A stretch of 64,000 bases of DNA from Rhodocollybia butyracea (Eukaryota > Basidiomycota > Agaricomycetes > Agaricales > Omphalotaceae). Below, in pieces: positions 1 through 10,507 of the stretch. The stretch spans positions 1 to 64,000 of the forward strand of contig JADNRY010000142.1 of assembly GCA_015501585.1 (NCBI GenBank), given 5' to 3'. The stretch's first letter is position 1. Each line of letters starts with the position of its first letter. The position numbers were made by a program, and so were the translations under genes. The notes under the pieces were generated by a model. It was given only the letters and a program-made list of their open reading frames with translations. It did no database searches and was not told where the DNA came from.

Positions 1-509
1 CCGGTGGGATAGAGGCGTTTGTTGGGCACGTGGAGAGGCGCGCCCGGCGATCACAAATCACGTTATAAATCTCTATCAGGAAAGTCCTTTCAAAATCGTG
101 CTAAACGGCTCCCACCAGTGCTATATCTTAGACTACCTAAAGGGCTACAACCAATTTGTAGAAGAAAATCTAAAATGGTCAATGCTCGTCCTTTAACTTG
201 AAGTTTACCCTTGGCGTCGGAATTATTGAACGAGAGGCGAGGACTGCGAGGACCGGGAAGTGATGTTGCCAAGGTCGGGGGCCGAGCGTAAGCCTTGACG
301 TTTTATAACAAGATCAATGTAACAAGCTCATAACACGCAATTATCATGATACGCCCGTGATTGGCTCGTGAACTCGTATCAAAAAGCGAGTGGATCGAAA
401 TTTCAAATGTTTCACGAGAAGTTGAACTTCCGTCCCCCCTCATTGTCAACGCGCAGCTTGCTGGTCAATCTGCGTTCTTTCATACACTCTATCCTTATAA
501 TTCTCAGAT
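1..509. other. No supported gene
   Basis: Short reading frames occur on both strands, but none has a recognisable domain or a convincing splice structure. The last 40 bases before 510 are pyrimidine-rich and could be the 5' leader of the small secreted-peptide gene that follows. Confidence 0.4.
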
Positions 510-766
510 ATGCACTTTGCTATTCTTCTTCTTCTTACGCTCCTAGCAAGCTCTATAATTGCTATGCCAGTGCTAGAGGTAACGACGTTTTATTCTACGC
601 TACATCAGGTCAACTTATATATACAGCTAACACCTCGTACCGATACACATACCCAGACGTGCCATCTCAGGCTGGCAGCCGCACTCTTCCGAAGGAAACA
701 GGCAATTCGGCTTGGAATTTGAGGAGGCCACTGGAAAAGGATACAGGAAACCCGGCTGCAAGATAA
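510..766 (+). CDS. Possible small secreted peptide, 54 aa, two exons
   Basis: Exon 1 (510-578) encodes a very hydrophobic leader (MHFAILLLLTLLASSIIA) that looks like a signal peptide with a cleavage site after residue 18. Splicing the GT-AG intron 579-670 joins it in frame to exon 2 (671-766). Exon 2 is charged and contains two related motifs, KETGNSA and KDTGNPA, separated by LRRPLE; the RR could be a Kex2-type site. The mature part would be only about 36 residues with no cysteines. I do not recognise a family. The leader and clean splice frame support it, and the short length and lack of homology argue caution. If real it would be secreted, possibly as a processed peptide. Confidence 0.4.
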
Positions 767-1883
767 AAGAGAACTAAACGAGTAAATGTTTTACCAGTGG
801 GTTGCATGATTGTGCTATACTAATACTTTGGCAGAGCATGTATCCCATTGTAACTTTCGTTGGTACCGACAAATCAGCGAAGGGTGAACCACCGGATACG
901 GAAAGGACACACACCAGAAAAATCTTCAATGAAGCCTCAACAGAGGTACCGGGGGCCAAAGCCTGAATACAGAGGTCGGGGGTTACCAGATCTAATCTAT
1001 GGGGGTCCTAGGACTGGGTTTATTTCACAATTACAGGATATGAAGGGTGTGATCCATGTATTGGATGGATGGCAAAAGGTGATCTGCGTGAGTACCTGTC
1101 CCTAGACCCGGTTTTTCCTTCCACTCCTCACATACATATGTTTTGCCAGACACAATAGATATTAGCCCTCATACTAGACGCAAGACATTGCGGACGGACC
1201 CACTTCTCTTACGAAGTTTTAAGATTTTTGTTGCATTCGCTCAGGCAAGCGAGACCAACATGGCAGGTTTACGGAGGAATGGAAAGGTAAACCTCTTTCG
1301 AGACAAAAACCCTTGGTGTTTGCCGCGAGGCAGAGAGAATGGGCCAAAAATTTTGATTGAGTTTAATGATCATCTAAAGTTCAATTCACCACTGCCAAGT
1401 GGATTTGACTGCTTGTTTTACAACCTGGAGATCATGGCAGTTCCCCACCACTGAGGGTTAGAATTAAAGGCACAGTGATCTGTATGTAGAATGAATCTTG
1501 TACTATTAGATGACTTTTGGCATATCAGTGTATAGAAAGGTGGGAGCATCATTTTTGCATGCTTACACATGAATCCACAAATGTTTAGATGATAAGATCA
1601 TCAACTTTTAACAGTTTAAATTTGAGTTAAATAGCATCAAATCACACAGATGGAATCCATGAACTATATAGGTACAAAGAAAAGATAAGAAGCTACTAAA
1701 TTCGAAGACCAGCCCATTGCTGAGCAGTGTATCCAACCAGGTTATCTATGATGACTCTCTGATATCTTGGGGTTTAAGCCTGGCCTTTATATAACAAATA
1801 CATAATTATTATTAAACTTGAACCAGTGTCAACTTGATCCAGATTTCATGGCCTGAGCCTGAGGTACTGAGTTCAATTGGAGT
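767..1883. other. Intergenic, no supported gene
   Basis: Two plus-strand reading frames (860-1105 and 1143-1454) were checked. The obvious intron between them (donor GTGAGT at 1087) does not keep frame, and neither matches a family I know. The 1500-1800 part is AT-rich and looks non-coding. Confidence 0.4.
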
Positions 1884-3136
1884 TCAAATCTGGCAGGTCG
1901 ATCGTGGACGGGCTAAGGTGGATTGGAGCTCTTCCACTTGTATTCGAAGCTCAGTGAGCTGTTCCCTGAGCTCCTTTATCGTTGTATTCTCTTCCTTGGT
2001 GGATCCACCAGCAAAAAATAGTCTTTTGTATGAGAATAAACGCAAGATCACTCAAGGTCAACAGTAGGTGACTTACGCAAGAGGGACCGGTGCTGCCAGT
2101 ATTCCAAATATATTTACTGTCTCTGGGTTAGTCATCCACCCTGCAATTGTAGATGCCAACGCCATGGCAATGGCAATAATGGTCCAAAACCACTGCCACC
2201 GTGTACCCCTTTGTACTGCTTTTTCCTGAATAAATTTACCAAGTTTGATGGAGGTTCTATAAATATAACAGTGGCAAAGGGTGAAATCAGCAGACACTGC
2301 ATGCAAATCACCATAAATTTTGGTGGAAATAGTAAAATTATGTTAAACTTGTATGAAACTTCATGCAATTTTAACATAATCTTGCTATCTGCACACAAGT
2401 TCAACATAATTTTACCGCTTCCACAAAAACTTATGTTGATTTGCAGGCAGTGAGATGTATGGGCCGATGATAAGTGAATCTTACTTGAGCACCGATTCTC
2501 CTGATGTAATGCAATACCTGAACAATGGTACTTAAATGCTTGGATGGGCAGAGGAGAACTTGAATCTTACTTCAAGAGCTGCCTGGCCTTGATGGCCTTG
2601 ATAGCTTTGAACAGCTTGAACAATAGCCCAACGTTCCAGTAGGATGAACATAGCATGCAGAGGGTGCCAGCTATTAACAATATCCAGTCACGCCCCGTAG
2701 TAGGATGCAAAACCCAGATTAATATCCCAAAGATTACCGCCAATAGAACTACCCCTGAAATAATACCGAGTATAACCATGAACGTCAAGTATTGTTGTTC
2801 CCTTGACCGCCAGCGATGTAGCGTGACTCCTGCGATATAGATAGTGTTTATCACATTTATCATATTGGGTACACCAAGTACCCACAATAACCATTCAGGT
2901 ATTGTGGAATAACTAAGATGTGACTCGGACCCCCGGGATATCGATAAGCTTATCGTCAAGGATACCGCCGCAAAGATAGCAGTATATAGTGTATTCTTGA
3001 CTGCGGGATATTGTACCACTGACCGCCCATGAAGTGAGTCCCAGCGCGAAGTCGGCAGGAAAGAAGGAGGATGGCCCGGAGAAAGGGCCCCACTTGAAGC
3101 GGAATTATCTGGTGATTGAAGGGTAGTAGAGTTCAT
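1884..3136 (-). CDS. Multi-pass membrane protein with C-terminal coiled coil, 299 aa
   Basis: Four exons join without a frame break: 3136-2571, 2530-2485, 2225-2077 and 2022-1884, 900 nt in all. The first exon holds an about 60-residue hydrophilic N-terminus and four hydrophobic segments (NTLYTAIFAAVSLTISLSI, a WLLWVLGVPNMINVINTIYI stretch, YLTFMVILGIISGVVLLAV, DWILLIAGTLCMLCSSYW). Exon 3 adds two more helices around FWTIIAIAMALASTIAGW and VNIFGILAAPVPLA. Exon 4 encodes a heptad-like helix (TIKELREQLTELRIQVEELQ) predicted as a coiled coil. I chose the start at 3136 because upstream in-frame residues are leader-like. The function is unknown; it is an integral membrane protein, perhaps oligomeric through the coiled coil. 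Intron 2 carries a MITE. Confidence 0.6.
2295..2452. mobile_element. CACTA-like MITE inside an intron
   Basis: A 158-bp foldback element starts CACTGC and ends GCAGTG. About 58 bp at each end are inverted copies with a few mismatches; the inner parts contain the shared motif AAAATTATGTTRAACTTGT. The flanks show a possible 3-bp target duplication (AGA). A CACTR terminus plus a 3-bp duplication is the known signature of EnSpm/CACTA elements. It has no coding capacity. It lies wholly within intron 2 of the minus-strand membrane-protein gene, between exons 2485-2530 and 2077-2225. Confidence 0.65.
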
Positions 3137-3848
3137 CCGTGTCAGAAAAATGTATAGAAAACTCAGATACTCTGTGCAAAAGTTGGACAATGAACTTGGA
3201 AGGAGAAAGAGAGTTTACCTTGGCTGCTGATCCCCAACGAGAGAAGCAAGCGGATGCGCGCTGAAATTAGCAGATGCTTTTTATATCGGTTTGCTCCACA
3301 TCAATGTATCAACAATGTCAAAACAATGTATCCATTAGAAAGAGTACGAGATTTTGACAGGGTTTCGCCAATAACCTGTGCAATGTCCTGGCAACTCAAG
3401 CTGTGTATTGTGTGTTGTGTTTAACCAGACTCCTTCTGGCTCTAGGGAGCTTAACAAAACATAAAATAAAGTTCAAAGATTGAGTAATACATTAAAAATC
3501 GGCATCTCGGTCTGAATGCTCGCTAGAGCGAATGGCCTAGTATGATGCTTATTGACGTAGGAGATAGTATCTCAGCCTGTATCGCTCTCAACTATTGAAC
3601 AGACAAGCATTCGAGAGTCGTCTTTCCTTCTTGTTTGAAAATGTATCACAAACCTCCGAGTTTCATGCTGTTACCAAGGCCAAATCACACTTGAATCACA
3701 CGGTCAATGCTTTCCCCGAGACTTCAAATGACAACCCACCAGAGAATCTGAGAGAAAACGTCACGAACGCGTGAACACTCAAAACGACTACGATATAGAA
3801 GCAACCATTTGTGTATTAATATTCAATGATAATGGTGCTTTCACGCTA
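3137..3848. other. Intergenic, no supported gene
   Basis: This is the upstream region of the minus-strand membrane-protein gene. No recognisable coding exon or RNA gene was seen. Confidence 0.4.
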
Positions 3849-4397
3849 TCAGAATAACATCAGTTTTACTACAGATGATAGGCATGGGTGGTGTGATACA
3901 ACGTATACGCTCTTGACCTTCTGACTTTCTGTTTTTCGTTTTTTCATAGATTGATAATTGGTAACTAAACTGGACGCCTGTGCAACTATGTTGGGGACCT
4001 GTGTGACTATACTGGCCACGAGTGCGACCAGACTGGCCGCTGGTACAACTGGACCGACGAGACTGGCCACCTGTGCAACGAGACTGGCCACAGGTACAAC
4101 TGGACAGACCACCTGTGCCACCAGACTGACCGCCTGTGCAACTAGAGTAGCGACCTGTGCAACTAGACCAGCCACTGATATAGCTCGACTGGCTACCGGC
4201 ACAATTTGACTATCCACCAGCGCAACTTTGACAACTAAACCCAGGCTGGCCACTTGTGCAACTAGCTTGGCCACCTGTGCAACTAGTCTGGCTACCTGAG
4301 CGACTGTACGAAGGCCTTCCAGAGTTACTTCCATGACGGTCATTCGAGTACAACAAGAGGATTTGGAGAAAGCGATGAGGAATCGCCGGTTAACCAC
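3849..4397 (-). CDS. Heptapeptide-repeat ORF over a minisatellite, doubtful gene
   Basis: The reading frame encodes 182 residues, most of them imperfect repeats of LVAQVAS (seven residues, 21 bp). The same DNA is also open on the minus strand in a second frame, which reads as SCTGGQ-type Cys/Gly repeats and has no in-frame ATG, and on the plus strand as ATRLATC-type repeats (3958-4209). Because the unit is a multiple of three, every frame repeats a short peptide, so openness is weak evidence of coding. The hydrophobic version would be an unusual Val/Ala-rich heptad protein. The Cys/Gly version resembles repetitive secreted proteins and could be an exon after an unseen leader. No function is assigned. 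Confidence 0.3.
   Translation of the reverse strand: MVNRRFLIAFSKSSCCTRMTVMEVTLEGLRTVAQVARLVAQVAKLVAQVASLGLVVKVALVDSQIVPVASRAISVAGLVAQVATLVAQAVSLVAQVVCPVVPVASLVAQVASLVGPVVPAASLVALVASIVTQVPNIVAQASSLVTNYQSMKKRKTESQKVKSVYVVSHHPCLSSVVKLMLF
3963..4312. repeat. 21-bp minisatellite, about 16 diverged units
   Basis: Tandem copies of a unit close to CTGGCCACCTGTGCAACTAGA (plus strand) run through this interval with substitutions but few length changes. Period 21 keeps all reading frames open. Units near 4240-4310 and 4060-4150 are the most alike. Confidence 0.8.
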
Positions 4398-6265
4398 GCT
4401 AGCTACTGCAGTGTTTATTGGGCGTATCGATCAGAATATGTTAAAATATGCAGATTGAGTGCTCACAACGTTTGTTCCACGCCTGATGTATTACGGCAGG
4501 ACCCTAATAGTTGTCGGTGAGCCTAAATCTCTAATCCAAGCATGTAGATATGTGGGAAGTAAAAGTTTGAATCGCTGCGTGTGAGCCACTACTATCCAGG
4601 AAGGGAAACGTGGGGCACCAGCGCAGATATTAAACAAATATATCACGAAGGGGCAAAATCCACCCAAATCGACACGATATAGACTCGTGAAATAAATACA
4701 TGAGTGTGCCATATCGGGAGGATACAAGAAATATTTCCGCACCAAGGTAACCAGGTGAATCGATATGACAGGGCCGCTCGTGCCCAACATGAGGAAGCGT
4801 AGCCATATCTGTTGATTAGGGACGGGAGAAGAGCTGCTGTAGGCATTGAACTTGACATAATTCTCGTCGTTCATCCAATACCATAACGGTGCTTGTAAGA
4901 AGTTTCATTTCCGGCTCATTTCCGATTCACCTTCGATCGATTTCACAGCCATTGAGCGCTGAGGAAGTACAACAGATTTCATTCGAGGGTCTCCTGTCTT
5001 TGTAGTAGGCAAAGGAGGAAAGCCAAGGTTTACGGCCTGATAAAACCACGGCTCATTTAGTCCAGCGCGATCGACGGCAAAATCAGACTGAAGGCTAAAT
5101 GAATCAACGAAAACAATCACGAACCGCCAGAGCAGATATTGATGAAGATCGCTGGAAGGGAGGATGGCATTGCAGGGCAACGGGTACAGAGCCATCGATG
5201 ATTAGCTAGACTGCATGAATGACCGTCCACAAAAATGCCTATCAAACACGCAAGAGTCAAGACCAAATACGACTGGAGAGCAACGGCTTGCAAAGTCAGA
5301 GCTGGTACAGGCCTCACAAAGTAATTAAACCAACAATGTACCGGTGATAGAGGAGATACCGAGCAGGATCGTGGAACGGGAGACATTTCGGGGGAACAGA
5401 TACAAAGCCGTTGATTATCGGACATCGAGCACTACCTAGTTTGAGAGTAAAATGAATGGCCGTCCAGCACAAAATCTAACAAATGTGCAAAATTCAAACG
5501 CACGATAATCTTGAATACGACTGACTTTGACGCAACCACGGGCAATATGCATGGTTAGCGCGGTTAGAGCTGGTACAGTTCTCAAACACTGTATATTACT
5601 CAAACCCTTCCTGCCGTCCACTTTGCTGGATTGTGGTTTGAGTATGAGCTCGAGAAACCGAGGAAGTTGGAACCACCAAGATTGCGCGAGTAGCCTGGGC
5701 CATTTGAGTGCTTGAGTACTTTTGAATCCTACTGTAAATTGGGAGGTGCGATCTTTGAGAAGAAAGTGGAAGGGGCGTACCTGGATCAACAAGGTATTCT
5801 GTACGCCGCAAAGACTCGCCATAAATCATTATCGAAATGGTTCAGGCTGGGAGTGACCGTGGACAAGATGCCTATGGACCTGGACCGGAAAAGGGAAGCA
5901 GAGTCATGTGTACGGCGGCGGTTCCTGATCAAAGTAGAAGACTTCAGACGGGTGAGTGCAATTCCGCGTATTGTCAATGTAAGCTGAGGTCAGGGACCTT
6001 GGAAAAAGTGGAAGACGTTGAATTTGAACGAAAAAAGACGCGCGTTGGTCACGTTTGTATCACCGGGCGCTAAATCGTAAAACTCGCATGCTCCAGCGCC
6101 ACATACCCAGTAAATCTCTTCTTTGTTTACTTCTTTCCAGTCTCTAACGTCCCAACGTCAACTCCATAGCTCTATTCAAGCAAGGAATTGCCACGTCTTT
6201 TTCCACTGTCCAACATCACGTCCCCAGCGTCCGGAATCAATCCTTCACCCTCTAACATTTTCAGT
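4398..6265. other. No confident gene; degenerate local duplication
   Basis: Several minus-strand frames (4491-4874, 5117-5425, 5436-5822) contain hydrophobic stretches, but no spliced model could be completed. Two blocks, about 5215-5345 and 5450-5585, share diverged sequence including GAATGACCGTCC/GAATGGCCGTCC, AATACGACTG and AGAGCTGGTACAG, suggesting an old tandem duplication. The 5837-6073 frame (plus) has no recognisable domain. The bases 6120-6262 are pyrimidine-rich and look like the promoter and leader of the NTH1 gene. Confidence 0.4.
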
Positions 6266-7781
6266 ATGTCTCTGAGAACCCGAAAAAAGCACTTCAAGCG
6301 CTTCTGTGACGCTTTACGAGCTTGCCGATATCGAGTCGCGTCCAAAAAAGCGTGTAAAAGTTGATTTAAAAGCGGAAGCTGACTCGGAATACCAACAGCC
6401 TGAGCCGGGCTCGTCGACTCCGGAAGGAAAACCGAAACTTGAACGCAAATCTCCACGTAAATCAAAAGAATCTGCCACTCCACATCCTGCACCTGAAAAC
6501 TGGCGTGTTATATATGATTCAATCTCCGAAATGCGATACTCTGCGACTGGATGTGCTCGAGACGCACCTGTGGATACAATGGGGTGTGATATAGCTGGAG
6601 AAGGAGAGGGCGAGGACGGAGATGAAAAGGTACATCTCTTTCCGTGCTATCAATAATTACAGTCGTTCATTCGTCGAACCGATCTACAGAACAAACGTTT
6701 CTCAATCCTCGTCTCCCTCATGCTCTCCTCCCAAACCAAAGACCTCGTCACCCACACAGCCGTATCCAACCTCCGCACCGCCCTCCGCTCCCTCGGCCAC
6801 CCGGGCCTCTCACCCGCAGCTCTAGCCTCTGCTCCTCCCGATCTCATCCTCAACGCTATAAACAAAGTCGGATTTTGGCGCCGCAAAGCGGAATATATCC
6901 GTGAAGCTGCGCAGCAGTGCCGGGATAAGTATGATGGGGATGTACCAGATACGTTAGAAGGATTGTTGGAGCTGAAGGGTGTGGGGAAGAAGATGGCGTA
7001 TTTGATGTTGGGGAGTGGCTGGGGACTGTACGTTCCTTTCCGATCTTTTTTTTTTTTTTCTTTTTCTTCGGTATCGGGTAACAAGCGGCTGATGATCGTT
7101 TATCGATATCCACTTATAGGAACGTGGGTATCGGTGTCGACGTACATGTACATAGGATCAGCAATAGGTTGGGATGGCATGCTCCACCAACGAAGACTCC
7201 GGAGGAGACAAGGTGTGCAGCGTAAGCGGGATCTTTTTCGGCCTCGTGGACTTATTTTTTCCCTCAGAATAAACCTCGAATCGTGGCTTCCCCACGAGCT
7301 GCACCAAAAGATCAATCATCTTCTAGTTGGCTTCGGACAGGTCGGTCAAGATTTCTTCTAATAATATTTTTTCGCTAGTTTTCTACGTTTCGTCCCTTCT
7401 TTGCGTAACGCTAGTCGACATCCAACGTTCCTTTTTTAGACCATCTGTAGTCCGGTCAAACCCAGCTGTGGCGAATGTTCTCTAAGTGGAGTAAACGGTG
7501 GCGAACGATTATGTCCCAGTGCACAGTTCCCAAAGTCTACATCTCGTACTACGAAAATCTCTACGTCTTCGAAAACTACGAAATCTTCGAAAGTTGGAAT
7601 AAAAACAAAAACGAATGCGGCAGAAAAACCGATGGGGGAAGTAACTGTAGGGGATATGACATTTAAAACGGACTCGCAAGTTAAGCAGGAGCTTTTGGAT
7701 GATAGACTGGAAGGCGCGCATCTGGAGGAAGCAAGAGGGGGACCTGAAGTGAAGATCGAGTGGGAGGGAAATGAGAAATGA
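6266..7781 (+). CDS. NTH1: Endonuclease III-like DNA glycosylase/AP lyase, frameshift near start
   Basis: This is a base-excision-repair glycosylase for oxidised pyrimidines. Exons are 6266-6629, 6663-7027, 7120-7212, 7268-7340 and 7440-7781. The helix-hairpin-helix [10 protein letters not shown] contains the catalytic Lys, [20 protein letters not shown] the catalytic Asp, and [10 protein letters not shown] the conserved start of the fold. C-terminal cysteines in [17 protein letters not shown] plus a later Cys (RLCPS) form the [4Fe-4S] cluster, with a long C3-C4 spacing. A KR-rich N-terminus (RPKKRVKV) may be a nuclear signal. The exons sum to 1237 nt, one base too many. ATG 6266 reads MSLRTRK and then runs out of frame; dropping one A from the A6 run at 6283-6288 restores 411 codons. 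Either the gene is frameshifted or the run is miscalled. A short Lys/Glu-rich tail follows the cluster. Confidence 0.9.
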
Positions 7782-8743
7782 GTCTTACTCCTAAGCGGGA
7801 CGCCTTGTTCTAAACACTCTGTTTTGTAGGGAAACGTCGTACTTAACGGTTTCTTTATCAAACTTATGTCTTGACTTCCACGATTGCCTCCACAGTGCAC
7901 ATCGTGGAGATAGTAAACTTCTCCGTACCGTACACTATGCTTTGACTTACCACTGATGGATATACGTTTTCTGATCTTTCTAGGCTTTCGATGCTTTTTG
8001 CTTATCACATGAGACTTACACTTACTATGCTAGTCCCACATAGACACTACGCTCCCTCAATTGTACCATGGTCTTATGTTCAGTTGAGGTGAGTTTTTCG
8101 CTTTATTCGTTCTCCCTGTCATTGGTCATTATACAAGTTATAGATCACTATTACTAATTAGTTATATTTACCTGCAGGTATTGTAGCCGTTTTACCCGTT
8201 ATCCTAGGTTCAACTGAGTTACATTTGTCTACACACTAGACAAACACGCTACGACTCTTCTGGACAGGTTCACTGTGCCGCTGAGGCAGCAGTAGATCCG
8301 GGGATTAAACGCTGATGAAGGATACTGGGGATCAAAACTATAATTAATAGAACATTGCAGTACACACTAAAATAATTGTTCCATCTTCTCTCAATCTATC
8401 GCGTTACCAAGAAGCAGCCGCAACTTACATTTGCACAACCACTGAGCTCAGCTCCATGCCCCAAAGTTCAAACTCGAAAACAAGGTAAACCGCAGAACCC
8501 AGGTAGTACAATCACAATGATATTGCTGCCCGCTGAACTAACCAAGGACTCGAAGCTTACCAAGTATTGTCAGCATGAAGGGAACTCAGACTCAGCCCGC
8601 ATATTTATCAATATCACTTCTTTTGATGATAAACTGAAAATACTACTTACCTACTTATGTCCGAGCCAGCTGACGTTGCATCAGCTCCAAAGATGGAGTG
8701 GCAGCTTGATGTTCAATTCATCATTCAAATGGGTGATTTCTAG
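7782..8743. other. Intergenic, no supported gene
   Basis: A 123-codon plus-strand frame at 8376-8747 has no domain and does not splice cleanly into the membrane-protein gene downstream. The remainder looks like 3' and 5' flanking DNA. Confidence 0.4.
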
Positions 8744-10037
8744 GTGATCGTTGGAGGTTACAAAGACAGTTCTATGGAGACTGGACTCATTCTCGTCCCA
8801 CCTCGCTCATTTACTCTCCCACTCTCGCCTAACTCACTCGTTTACCCAAGCATTCTTTCAGCACCTATGGCAACTAAGATTTTGACATATTGGCTAGGGA
8901 GAGTAAAGACATCCCATATTCACATCGTCAACCGGCGACAGATCTTTTCTTTCGGACCCAGTGGAATTGCGTTTGGCGGGCCTCCGCCGGACGAGGGTAG
9001 CCCTCCAAGTTCCAGCACTACCAGCACCACCAGTACTATTAACAGTGTCGCTAGCCCCACTACAACTAGCACAACTAGCAGTAGTACAAGTAGCACTACA
9101 AGCGAAGCTCCCAGTACAAGTGCTCCGTTACCATCACCTTCAAGGTTCGTGCACCTGCCATTCAGCTATGTTTTTCTTCCTCACAAAAATTTGACTTGTC
9201 TAGAGTAGTGTCTCTAACAAGTCAGACTAGTACTAGCTCGTCAACCTCAGCCCCAATAATGTCGGTTTCCTCCACTCTTGTTTTTTTTTCACCTCTTCTG
9301 AAGTCATTTAGTCAACCCTCTCTGACCAGTTTGACCAATAGTGCGACGCCAACTCAAAGTCTTTCTAGTGCTCCCATCGCTAGTACAATCCCAACAAAAA
9401 CCAGTACCACTTCCAATACATCACCTCCTGCGACTTCATCAATGATGTTTGTTCGATTCGCTCTTGATCTCTGAATTTTCCAAAATTAACCTTCTTTGAC
9501 CAGTGTTCCAGTTACCCCAAAACGGACTATTCCCGCAGGCATCATTGCAGGTGCTGTCGTCGGAACACTTCTTTTCATTGCTGCAAGCATAGCCATTTTT
9601 ATGCTTGTGTATCGTCGTCGGAAACGAAGAGCGGTCATGTCGGCCGCCAACCGTATCTCTTCTTTGATGAAACAAGATTTGACACACGCCGATCTTGGAG
9701 GCTCTTCAGATAGTGCCACCATCTCCAACAGCATAACAGCATTGCCACAGGAAAAGGGTGAATATATTCAAAATACTCAGACCAATCGCGCGCCTACACC
9801 TCAGGCTGAAACTGAGTCCGAAGTCTCCCAAGCAACCTCTACTCTCAGCCGAAGCCCGCTTCTGCAACCACCTCCTACCTTCAGATCCCCAATGCTGGAG
9901 ATACGGATCCCGATGTTGTTCGAGTAACATTGGAAGCTACTATTGGGAGGATGGCAGAACATATACATCATCTTGAAGCTCAGCTGGCGGAGGATGGATA
10001 TTCAGACGCACCTCCACCAACATATGTATCTTCATGA
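8744..10037 (+). CDS. Ser/Thr-rich single-pass membrane protein (SKG6/Mid2-like architecture)
   Basis: Four exons give a mucin-like Ser/Thr-rich ectodomain (from about 9000), one transmembrane helix (IPAGIIAGAVVGTLLFIAAS, then IAIFMLVY), a basic stop-transfer RRRKRR, and a cytoplasmic tail ending in SDAPPPTYVSS, a PPxY-type motif. Introns run about 9145-9204, 9447-9504 and 9823-9884; the last one replaces an apparent stop at 9925 with a tail containing VTLEATIGRMAEHIHHLEAQ. This layout is common in basidiomycete wall-sensor-like proteins, so a role in cell-wall sensing is inferred, not shown. The N-terminus is unresolved: no clear signal peptide is visible downstream of 8744, so an upstream exon may be missing. 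Confidence 0.6.
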
Positions 10038-10507
10038 GTGACGAATAATAATTGTGTATGTAGTAGTCACTAATGCTGCCTGCTAAGTTACTACACTCAT
10101 AGTTATGCATGTAGCACAACTTGTATCGGACTTATGGACTTACGACCCGCAATCATGGACCCTTGGACTCACAACCGTTTGTATTAAAGACGTATCGACT
10201 CATGACTTGTATCAAGTACTATATTCTGGACTTATTTGGGACTTCTGGACTTCTTAAACACGTAGCAATCAATTACTTATTTAGATCAGTCGTTTATAAT
10301 TTTCACTTTCATTTACGTGTATTACTGAGTTGTTAGGGAGGGTAATTAGAGAATCCGTACGTAGATTTTCCAAAATACGCCGACAGTTACGGTGGACTCG
10401 TTGTAACTGTTGTATAATTGTAAAAGTTGCCCATGAATCCCAAGTTCCGGTGCAGAGCCCCACAAACAGCCCCTTTATTAAACAAGAGACTCGCTCTCGA
10501 TCATCTG
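10038..10507. other. Convergent intergenic region
   Basis: This is the space between the 3' ends of the plus-strand membrane-protein gene and the minus-strand TPR-CHAT gene. It is AT-rich, with no coding feature. Confidence 0.5.
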
